Shown: positions 1-8,226 of the stretch, piece after piece
How positions within the stretch are numbered: the stretch's first letter is position 1
Layout of the letters: each line of letters starts with the position of its first letter
Assembly (NCBI GenBank): GCA_033964015.1
Contig: CM066919.1
Span: 2,818,101 to 2,882,100, forward strand
Length of the DNA: 64,000 nucleotides
Direction of reading: 5' to 3'
Origin: Scolanthus callimorphus
Lineage: Eukaryota > Cnidaria > Anthozoa > Actiniaria > Edwardsiidae
Translations under genes and position numbers: made by a program
Notes under the pieces: generated by a model
Told to the model about the DNA's origin: nothing
Database searches by the model: none
What the model saw: only the letters and a program-made list of their open reading frames with translations

Positions 1-31
1 AAATAGTAAATAGACAAATTGAGAGCATTAT

Positions 32-104
32 AGAGCACAGCTTTCTATGACTTTATCGGCGAAATAGAGCACGCGTGATGTTATAAGAGACACGAGAACG
101 TTGT
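32..104. mobile_element. Left arm of a MITE split by the DIRS-like element
   Basis: The arm carries gagcac..ctttctatgac and ends with agagacacgagaacgtt. Its inverted partner is at 5163-5216, beyond the retrotransposon. A related uninterrupted copy lies at 41264-41440. The DIRS-like element therefore landed in the central spacer of this palindromic element. Confidence 0.7.
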
Positions 105-105
105 G

Positions 106-204
106 TTCTGTGCTCTGTCGCTGCGCTCCTCCGCACAGAAAACGTTTATATTGTTTATTCTACATAGAACGACAAGGTGTTGAGAGAGAGGCGCTAACCA
201 GTTT
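106..204 (-). repeat. Split direct repeat B2 of the DIRS-like element
   Basis: This 99 bp copy differs from B1 at 445-542 mainly by one extra base in an A run. It begins ttctgtgctctgtcgctgcg on the plus strand and marks the low-coordinate end of the element. Confidence 0.85.
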
Positions 205-308
205 ATTGGAGACGAGTGTACATATCATAGTTTGTTAAAGACATTGCTTTATAGTTAATGGAAAATATTGTACAGCCAACACTTCGAAGACAGCTTGCGT
301 GGAAGGAA

Positions 309-444
309 AAATTGACCACGGTTTGAACTGGTTGCGTCAAGTGTTTGCAAAATCAATTAACACGCTATATATAGGGACGCTAAGATACCCTAGGGATCTA
401 TTCCAGCGCAAGGCGCGAATTCCGAATGCCCAACATAAACATAT
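309..444 (-). repeat. Split direct repeat A2 of the DIRS-like element
   Basis: This 136 bp copy matches A1 at 5001-5136, from aaattgaccacgg to aacataaacatat. It abuts B1 directly. The 68-codon ORF over it is a by-product of the repeat. Confidence 0.88.
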
Positions 445-542
445 TTCTGTGCTCTGTCGCTGCGCTCCTCCGCACAGAAACGTTTATATTGTTTATTCTA
501 CATAGAACGACAAGGTGTTGAGAGAGAGGCGCTAACCAGTTT
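445..542 (-). repeat. Split direct repeat B1 of the DIRS-like element
   Basis: This 98 bp copy abuts A2 and is duplicated as B2 at 106-204. The B1-A2 junction is the expected recombination site of the circular intermediate. Confidence 0.85.
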
Positions 543-577
543 GTCAAGAATACAAAGCTAACGAGGGGCGCGCAAAA

Positions 578-1640
578 TTAAAGACCTAGGCGAGAAGAGG
601 CCAACAGCTGATTTTTAAGATCCTCGCGACAATAAAGATCTTTGGCAGTGTCAGACTTCCATCTGCCATGCTTTTTGATAATGTGATCCGGAACATCATT
701 ATTTAACGCAGCCGACGCGCCTCCTATTCTAAATGAATGTAAACCCAATTGAGAAGTATTAACCCCAATTGCCTTGAACTTAGCAATGATTACTTCTCTA
801 GCTCTAGTATAAGAGAGACTGGTGCCTGCGCGCAGGGCATAGCCATGTTTCTTGTTAAAAGAAAGATTTTGAAAAACAAATTCGTTAGAAGAAAAATCAC
901 GCTTGGCCATATTGGCATATCTCAAAATCATGGAACAAGGGCAAGAGGGAGTACCAGTCTTAGCAATAACTCTGGTACAACCCCTGCCCAACTGGTCACA
1001 TTTACTTTTACTTATAAATACTGACATATGGGTATCAAAGAAAGAGATGTCTGACCATTTCAAACGACTATAAGCTCATCATACCGAAAATATCCAGCAA
1101 ACGCTAATAAAACGAAAGAAACATCTCTAATGTCTGAAAGAGGAGAATTAGCAGTGCCAAACTTCTCAACTAATCTAATAATGTCATCTGAATGAACAGG
1201 TTGCCTTTGCAGATGGGTAGGCTTTTTAGCCATACGTTTACAACCATCCAAAATTGCAAGCAGAAAATTACTCTTACAAGGATTGCTAATTGCGCAAGCA
1301 TTATGAAAGAAATTTAAAATAAAAAGATTGTTGAATAGAACAAAACGAAGCACCCGATTGCAATAATGATATAAAGTAAAGCGCGACGTGCAAGTCTTTA
1401 GCAGGGAAATAAACTATTTCAGGGAAATTGTTAGCCCAAGACTTCCATCTTTTAAAATGTCCAGAGTAAGCTTTGATGGTATTATCCGCTCGGCAATGGG
1501 CCAGACAGTGTGGTATCTGCAGAGCCAGGACTCTTAAACATGGATGAAGGAGAGGCGGCGACGTAGGTGAACTGGAAACGTAACAAGGAATAAAAGAACA
1601 ATAAATACACAAAGACAATGTAAACGAATCCACCTTGTTT
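578..1640 (-). pseudogene. Tyrosine recombinase of the DIRS-like element, frameshifted
   Basis: The catalytic part (578-1063) carries HSFRIGG (H-x-x-R box), a following HGRW, and a C-terminal DLYCRE with the candidate nucleophilic tyrosine. The upstream frame (1060-1353) ends in GYFRYDEL, the usual context of the first catalytic arginine. It must join LKWSD across a one-base-scale frameshift near 1063. The N-terminal core-binding part (CRADNTIKAYSGHFKRWKSW, then FPAKDLHVALYFISLLQ) lies in a third frame upstream of about 1310, next to an A/T-rich run. All R-H-R-Y elements are present, but no single ORF encodes them. The enzyme would integrate the circular cDNA. Either the gene is inactive or the assembly has indels here. 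Confidence 0.8.
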
Positions 1641-1752
1641 ACAAAAACATGCAAGGCCTCTAAATACAAATATATACTGAAATAGATAATTGCTGATATG
1701 AACAATGTGTTGACGCTATAATTACTACTATGATACCGTACAAAACTAACAT

Positions 1753-1980
1753 TCCGTCCATCCACCAGAAGCGGTACAATATAAATCTACATGTGTAATA
1801 AGAACAGCAAACCATATAAACATAGCAGCAAATTGCATTATCCGTCCGCCAAAAGCGGTATGTGTTCTTACTGTCATCCGCCATCTATTAGCAATATACA
1901 TTGTTGTATTCCGCCCTCTAGCGGTTGTCAATATTACAACTATATAACATATTATAATTCCGCTGTACAGCAGTGCGTAA
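1753..1980. repeat. Short GC-rich dyad repeats between RT and recombinase regions
   Basis: Five short imperfect palindromes lie in an AT-rich stretch: ccaccagaagcgg, ccgccaaaagcgg, ccgccatctattag, ccgccctctagcgg and ccgctgtacagcag. Each is preceded by gtc or att and spaced about 35-85 bp. No convincing ORF was seen between about 1766 and 2062. The function is unknown. Confidence 0.45.
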
Positions 1981-2062
1981 GTAGAACTGGTTTAAACTCT
2001 GGGAAAATTCCACCAAAGAGCAATCGAAATGTAGAAACATGAAAACGGAAGAAAATCTGGAA

Positions 2063-4192
2063 TTAGGAATGATCCAAGTGAAGAACTAAAACAGGCGTGC
2101 GAAAAGTAGTGCCACCAAAAATAGTGGAAAAAAGTAAATGCGAAGAATCGAAAATTCCGGAAGGATCTGAAAATTCGATAATGCGTTGAATCGAAAATCT
2201 AGGCTGACCGGATGGAAAAAGTATAGGCCAAAAACTGGCAGAGGGCCACTTAGGAACCACTAACACCCGAAGCGTGACAAAACTCGAGATGAGCGATAGA
2301 GCGCGAAATAAGGTAAATAGGCGGAGTTAAAAGGTTGTTGACACCTTTCCAATCAGTGCTAAACGCATCAATGCCCTCGCAGCCTGGGCACCAGTTAGAA
2401 AAGAACCTTGCGCACTTGTGAGTATGGGCTGAAGCAAAACGATCAACATCGAACGGACCAAAAATGTTGGTGATATGGAGAAAAAATGTATTAGAAATGG
2501 CCCAATCATCAAAATCAACGACACGACTAATAGAGTCAGCATAGACATTAAGCGAGCGAGGAATCCATTCAACTTCTAGAGAAATATTATTGTGAAAACA
2601 GAACGAAAATATATCAACAGCTAAGGACTGTAGGCGAAGAGAATTACTACCCTTAGCAGAAATAGTGGCAGCATTCCTATTGTCGGTAAAAACCTTAACA
2701 ACTTTACCAGAGATTGAGTGCTTGAAAGCTTTAAGACAATAAAGAATAGCAAGAAGTTCCCTGGCATTGCTATCCAAGCAGACTTCTAGGGTCAAAAACG
2801 CTTGATAAAATAAATCATATTCATCGCGATCTATGTGAAGAACAGAAGCACCACAGGCAAAACTACTAGCGTCCGAATGAACAATAGTGACCGGAAGTGA
2901 GTACGCAATAAGCGCTCGGCCATTGAATTTCTGACAATTACGTAACCAAAATTCGATTTCAAGTAAACATTCAGGAAAAAATTGGTAACAACCAATATCC
3001 ATAACCAGATCCCAGTCATCATGCAATTTAACAAAAGACTGTAGGAATCTAGACATAAGAAGAGCAATATTACCAAAACCAGGTGCCAGGGAAATGATTT
3101 TACCTACGACCGAAGCGACCTCGCGAGGAGAAACAAAAGGAAGTTTGCGTTGTAACAACGAAAGCGAATTTATAAGACTGTTAATGCGACGCTCAGGTAT
3201 GGAAATACGACAAGCAGAAAGATCCCACAAAATACCGAGCCATTCCATTACTTGGGTGGGAACCCAGACAGACTTAGCATCATTGGTAACAACGCCAGCA
3301 CGAGATAAATCCGATCGGACTAGCTCAGAAACACGAGCAGTTTCAGCAAAATTAGGTAAACAAACAGCACCATCGTCAAGATACAAAACAATAGGAATTC
3401 CTTGAGAACGCCAATGGGCAACAAGGGGCCTAAATAGCTTAGTAAATAAATAAGGTGCGGAAGACAAACCAAAAGCGAGAACCGAGAAAATGAAATATCT
3501 GGGAGAAGGAGAGTTATAAAGAGGCCATTGGAACCCAAGGAATTGCTGATGTTCAGAATGAATAGTTATGTGATGGTAGCCAGACTTCATATCAAACTTA
3601 AACATGTAACCCGAAGGTTGAACGTAATTAAGAAATACATTGCTATCTTCCATTTTAAATTTAACCTTAGGAATAAATTGATTAACATGCCTTAAATCAA
3701 GAATAAGTCTGCCTTTGCCTTCAGAATTATAAATGAAACTGACAGAGGATTGATAACAAAAGGAGGCGATTGAACTTCAATAACAGAACCAGCACGAATA
3801 AGATCAGAAATAGCTTCATTAACAAATTCTGAATGTTCCAAGGCAGATTTATTGTTGCGATAGAAAGCAGAAGGAGGATTACGAATAAAAGGAATTCGAT
3901 AGCCATTACTAATAATATCGAGAATCCATGGAGGTGTACCGATGGCTTTCCAAAATTCAATGCTGTACTTAAGCCTGTTTTTGAGAACTAGAGTTGCGGT
4001 ACCCATGCGATATTCAAATAAATTATGTACAAGAAATTGCTTGTAATCAGAGTCAATAGCGTACTTATCTTGATCTAAAAGTTGAGAGAAACCCACAGAG
4101 GCATCAGATGTCGAGGAGGTGGAAGTATCACATTTCCTTTTAGAGCTAACTAAACCAAGTGCGCCAGAACAATCCTTTGAAGTGATCGCCAA
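2063..4192 (-). pseudogene. Reverse transcriptase / RNase H of the DIRS-like element, frameshifted
   Basis: Three frames read in order. 3692-4192 holds the RT N-terminal part (PPWILDIISNGY, then IPF, NKSALEHSEFV, NPLSVSF). 2250 to about 3735 holds the RT core (KFDMKSGYHHI, FGLSSAPYLFTK, catalytic YLDD in VLYLDDGAV), then RNase H (HSDAS, ELLAILYCLKAF, FTDNRNAA, PRSLNVYADSISR) and a C-terminal motif around VDRFAS and NNLLTPPIYLI. 2063-2266 continues with VVPKWPSASFWP. The two breaks near 3735 and 2260 each fit a one-base indel. The product would copy element RNA into DNA. The order RT, RNase H, VDRFAS..PPIYLI is what I expect of DIRS-like elements; no methyltransferase follows. Confidence 0.87.
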
Positions 4193-4201
4193 AATGAATC
4201 C

Positions 4202-4993
4202 TTAAGATCTTGTGTTGGGGGGGAATTGAGAGGTGGCTGCTCCGGTGTTGTGCTTTCCGAGACGGACGGGGCATTCCCTCCACCAGTGAGAGTAGGCGCC
4301 ACAATATCTACACGATCCGCGGGCGAATTCGTTGGTAGACTGGGTGAATCCACTTGGGCCGGGTGAATTAAAGCTGGATCCTGCAGACGACTGCCATCCT
4401 GACTGCGATGGGCGGGAGTAGTGGTTCCAGAGTCTGTAGCTTGTTCCTGTCGAGTACTGAGAAGGTTGGCGAGAGCGTGTTTGAGACCTCTCAACATTGC
4501 GTTTGCGTCTCTGGCGAGCCTGGTCTCTGAGGGCTTCCCTCTCTGCAGACCTGATCTTCTTATCGTCTTCCTCGTTTAACGAGACAGGATTAGACTCGTA
4601 GTGCTTCACCGTGAGCCACCCTCCGTCTGACGAGTCGGCAATTCTGATCTTGCGGTTGCGTTCCTTAACAAGGTTGACGATTTCTTCAACAATCTTGGAA
4701 GAATTAGAGGTACCAGGAATACCTTTCAAAGACTCCTCGACAGCAAAAAGTTTATCTAGAACTTGCTTGTTGAATTTGTAACTTTTTTCGTTTCCGGCAA
4801 AACGAAAAGAAATTTCAGAATCTTCCTTCAGTTGTTTCGACGTTTGAATAGCCGCGGTAGCCGTATTTTGAGCTACCTGAAATTCAGCAAGAACCGAAGT
4901 TTTATGGGCAGAAATTTGATCAAGGAAAAAACTCCTGAATTCGGCCAAATCACCTTTGGTAACAACGTTTTCCGAATCAGAATCGTCTCCCAT
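4202..4993 (-). CDS. Gag-like zinc-knuckle protein of the DIRS-like element
   Basis: The open frame runs 263 codons from the first true ATG, which lies 8 bp inside repeat A1. The frame is open further upstream, but only from a TTG inside the repeat. The N-terminal half is charged and helical, with no recognisable enzyme motif. A basic stretch (RDQARQRRKRNVERSQTRSR) precedes a serine/glycine/proline-rich linker. A CCHC zinc knuckle follows at about residues 228-241 (C-x2-C-x4-H-x4-C, in CRYCGAYSHWWREC). Such proteins bind element RNA. It reads first in the element, just before RT. This is the only one of the three regions that is open throughout. Confidence 0.8.
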   Translation of the reverse strand: MGDDSDSENVVTKGDLAEFRSFFLDQISAHKTSVLAEFQVAQNTATAAIQTSKQLKEDSEISFRFAGNEKSYKFNKQVLDKLFAVEESLKGIPGTSNSSKIVEEIVNLVKERNRKIRIADSSDGGWLTVKHYESNPVSLNEEDDKKIRSAEREALRDQARQRRKRNVERSQTRSRQPSQYSTGTSYRLWNHYSRPSQSGWQSSAGSSFNSPGPSGFTQSTNEFARGSCRYCGAYSHWWRECPVRLGKHNTGAATSQFPPNTRS

Positions 4994-5000
4994 AATAAAT

Positions 5001-5136
5001 AAATTGACCACGGTTTGAACTGGTTGCGTCAAGTGTTTGCAAAATCAATTAACACGCTATATATAGGGACGCTAAGATACCCTAGGGATCTATTCCAGCG
5101 CAAGGCGCGAATTCCGAATGCCCAACATAAACATAT
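5001..5136 (-). repeat. Split direct repeat A1 of the DIRS-like element
   Basis: This copy is 136 bp like A2 at 309-444. It marks the 5' end of the element, lies directly upstream of the gag ATG, and so probably contains the promoter; ctatatatag is present. Confidence 0.88.
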
Positions 5137-5162
5137 AAATCACGAGCCACATGATTTTTTTA

Positions 5163-5216
5163 AAAACGTTTCGAGTGTCTCTCCCAACATCACAAGTCAT
5201 TAGAAAGTTGTGCTCC
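5163..5216. mobile_element. Right arm of the MITE split by the DIRS-like element
   Basis: aacgtttcgagtgtctctc, then cccaacatcacaag and agaaagttgtgctc, is the reverse complement, with changes, of the arm at 32-104. Confidence 0.7.
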
Positions 5217-5724
5217 GACAGAATTTGAGCATGAACAAAAACCAAAGTTTCCATAATATAGCTCTATGTTATCAAAATATTTTAGCATTTCAAAAGAAAA
5301 TTTGCATTTTGTTAACCATTTTTGCACTTTGTTACCTTTTTTTGGCACTTTGTTACCTCAAAACTGCACTGCTCTCAGCCAATCAGAATCCAGAGATTTT
5401 TTCATGTGTATTATTAAGGAGATAAAAAGTGACATTTTTGGTATGAGGCCGTATACATCCATTTTTTTCTTAATTGGACAAGGCATGAAGTCATGTCATT
5501 TGTTAGATTTTTATGAAATAGCTACGATATAATGCGCGCTCTGATTGGTCCAAATCTATGCTCTTATTTCAACGGATAAGGTAATGGTTCTTCCGCGCTA
5601 TATATCATAAAAGCACAGGATTTGGTCCAGATTTCAATCAAGGAAAAATACGTGCGGCTTGTTCAGTTTGTAAGCAGATTTGTGAATGACTCCTTGGAAA
5701 TTTTTTCATGTGTATTATTAATAC
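5217..5724. other. Non-coding, AT-rich; short direct repeat
   Basis: No gene was recognised. The core ttttttcatgtgtattatta occurs near 5399-5418 and again near 5701-5720, just outside the foldback at 5725. Short stacked phrases such as ctttgttacc repeat at 5300-5360. Confidence 0.4.
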
Positions 5725-5870
5725 GAAATCATACGACTTTTCTCGTTCAATTTGGAATTTATTTACACTCGTGGGTTTTTCAAAAAGCTCAAATTGCACT
5801 CGCCTTTACTTTTTGAAAAACCCACTCGTGCAAATTAATTCCAAATTGAACTCGAAGTCGTATGATTTCC
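5725..5870. mobile_element. Foldback/MITE, 146 bp with arms of about 62 bp
   Basis: The arms 5725-5787 and 5809-5870 are reverse complements with few changes (aaatcatacgactt ... aagtcgtatgattt; actcgtgggtttttc ... gaaaaacccactcgt) around a 21 bp loop. Confidence 0.8.
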
Positions 5871-5894
5871 TATACTAAGAAGCATCGATTTTTA

Positions 5895-6190
5895 AGACCC
5901 CGTTTACACTTAGGGCAAATTGTCCCGGATACATGACCAATCCGGTATCATTTGTCAACGGAGACGTTTTGCCGTTTACACACAAATTTGTCAATCTGGG
6001 ATCAAACTATCACGGATTGGGGTCAAATCTCCGGAGACGAGTGCACGGTTTTGAAAGTGGGATCATGTATTCGGGTACATTTGTATCCGTGGTATTTCGT
6101 AGTGTAAACGGTTCGCCTAACCGTATACTCGAAAACGCGTCTCCGTAAAAATTTACGTCTACGGAGATATTTGCTCTAGTGTAAACTAAG
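5895..6190. mobile_element. Probable degenerate MITE with gtttacact ends
   Basis: The start ccccgtttacacttag and the end ctagtgtaaactaag are short inverted matches. The interior repeats gtttacac and ccggat phrases. No protein was recognised. Confidence 0.4.
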
Positions 6191-6211
6191 TCTAAATCGT
6201 GTATCGTTTTA

Positions 6212-6331
6212 AGGCTGGTTTCCATATAGTCGTATCTGTCGTATCAGTCAACCATGAAACAAAGAATAATTCCAATTTTCATTGTCTCACGGTTGACGAT
6301 GAGACAGATACGACTATATGGAAACCAGCCT
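6212..6331. mobile_element. MITE, 120 bp, 30 bp terminal inverted repeats, TTA target duplication
   Basis: AGGCTGGTTTCCATATAGTC is reverse-complemented at the right end. tta directly flanks both ends (6209-6211 and 6332-6334). A TWA duplication is typical of PIF/Harbinger-mobilised MITEs. Confidence 0.85.
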
Positions 6332-6450
6332 TTACGCTAAAAAAGTGAACGTCATGGTTGTTGGATCCAAGAATAATGTTTCCACATTTATTCCTGATTG
6401 ACTATTGTTTGTGTCTGGTAAACGGTGAGCAAGCTGAGGATAATTATATA

Positions 6451-6605
6451 TAATCGGGCAAATTTGGTTTGATTCAGCAAAATATCAGGCGAGTTTGGTC
6501 GAGCCGTGGTTCGTATTTTGGCGAGACGCAGTCGAGAGAAATACCCATGGCGAGACCAAAACGAGCTCTGATATTTTGCAGAATCAAACCAAATTTGCCC
6601 GATTA
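6451..6605. mobile_element. MITE, 155 bp, terminal inverted repeats of about 38 bp
   Basis: taatcgggcaaatttggttt at the left is reverse-complemented at the right end, and the match continues through gcaaaatatcag. The target duplication is unclear in the surrounding AT sequence. Confidence 0.8.
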
Positions 6606-7441
6606 TTTATTTATCATCCCACCTAAACATCCAAATAAAGAAAAACTTATGTGTCCTCAGCTAAAAACGATTGCGTTTTTTAAAGATGAAGTTCATTTTG
6701 CCGTCGCGACAGGAAACCATTTTGTAGTTTTTGCCGTGGCGAACTCCAGACTATATTTATTCTAATTATTTTACTAAAGAAAATCGATGTTTTAACTATT
6801 TTTCAAGTCTTCTACAAGAGTTTTAGATCAACTGTTCCTGATATCAGGTCAGTGACCCTATACCGTAGAATATAGGGACAGTAGATCTAATAAAGCTTTT
6901 AATATATATATGTTTTTGTATATCCTAGGCCCGTTTCAATCGTCTATCTTTGTCGCGTCGAGTCTAATTCAGTAACTAGCAGATTGGTTTTGTCCTACCC
7001 TGCGTGCATGACACAACTGCATGCTCGCAGGATGGCTTTACTCCTAGCTCATAGTCAAACGGAAAAGGAACGACCGAAAAATAAAGATTATCAACCATAA
7101 AAAGTTGTGTTATCTACATCTACATGTTGCACTCGACAGAGTGTATCGCTAAGCTATAAATGTTTGTTTCTGATTTGATTCGACGTAGGCAACAGATGGA
7201 CGTCTGAATTGGGCTTTAGACTATCAACAGTCAAGTGTCCGTAAACTTACCATTGCCTGTATCGTTTTTTGGCTCGCATATTTGAGATCACGTTCATTTA
7301 TAATTGCTTCGTTCTAGTAATAATAATAATTGTAATACATTTTTGTCTCAAAAATGACGATAATCTTAATTTTGAAGGCTATTTTACAAATGAGTGCTAA
7401 TCGTAATTTTAGCACAGAGATGACTTGGCGAGCTACACAGA

Positions 7442-7604
7442 GAATTTCTGCAGAAACCATCCATGGGAAAAGCTTAATTTCCCATGGTAGAAGAATGGGA
7501 AGTGTTCGGATATCCCATGGCTATCCATGTGAATTCCGATCACTTCCCATGCGTGTGCCTTGGGAAATTCCGCTTTTCCCATGGATGGGTTTCTGCAGAA
7601 ATTC
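7442..7604. mobile_element. Foldback/MITE, 163 bp, rich in cccatgg
   Basis: gaatttctgcagaaacc and the adjoining tccatgggaaaagc are reverse-complemented at the right end. The interior has further cccatgg dyads, giving a complex hairpin. Confidence 0.75.
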
Positions 7605-8226
7605 CCTCACTGTTGATTGCACTAATGATCGCTCGATATCGTACATTTGTACATAAAACATATCGTACATGTTTGTAGATTTGTTCTGACAAAACAAAAC
7701 AGATCACGAACAAATTGAGAACACATATTACTTTGTGAAAATCATTTGACAGATTAACTTCTAATTCCAAAAGTACCACAATGTTGCAAAAATATATATT
7801 TTGAGATTTATCTGTGAAAGCTGTCACGATCCGTTGACCAGGAGCCATCACATCACCTATTACTATCTATCTATCTATCTATTGGTGGGCGTCCTAAGCA
7901 CGCGAGTAGATAAATCTGTTTTTAGATTGTAGATTTTAAATCCCGCGAGAATTTGTTGTCATGGTTACAAATTATGTCTCCTCTCAAAATAATGATGGCT
8001 GGGAGCAGTGCCGCTATCGTTACACACTGCACGCGTTGAACCAACATTCTCTCTCAAAGTACTATAATTTCCCGTTGAATTCAAACTCCGCAGTCTAGAA
8101 ATAAACTCTACTACTCCCGGGTATGACTAGACCTAGTGGAGTAGATGGAGGCACCTGCTGATGGACGCCTGAAGGTTATAAACAAAAACCTTATATGGCC
8201 GTTTTTTGTTTTTGTTCAGATTTGAG
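7605..8226. other. Intergenic, downstream of the P450; CTAT microsatellite
   Basis: No gene was recognised. A (ctat)n tract of about 26 bp lies at 7857-7882. The part nearest 8226 is the expected 3' UTR side of the P450. Confidence 0.5.

Larger units (their letters stand above)
106..5136 (-). mobile_element. DIRS-like (split-direct-repeat) tyrosine-recombinase retrotransposon, degenerate
   Basis: Read on the minus strand the order is repeat A1 (5001-5136), gag-like ORF, RT/RNase H, tyrosine recombinase, repeat B1 (445-542), repeat A2 (309-444), a 104 bp unique spacer, repeat B2 (106-204). The A1 ... B1-A2 ... B2 order is the split direct repeat layout of PAT/Ngaro-type DIRS elements, which replicate through a circle and integrate with a tyrosine recombinase instead of a DDE integrase. 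The junction made by joining the two ends (B2 to A1) matches the internal B1-A2 junction, as the model predicts. No target duplication is evident, also as expected. No methyltransferase domain was seen, which favours Ngaro/PAT over DIRS1. Several frameshifts in RT and recombinase suggest a dead copy; assembly errors in homopolymers are the alternative. Confidence 0.88.
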
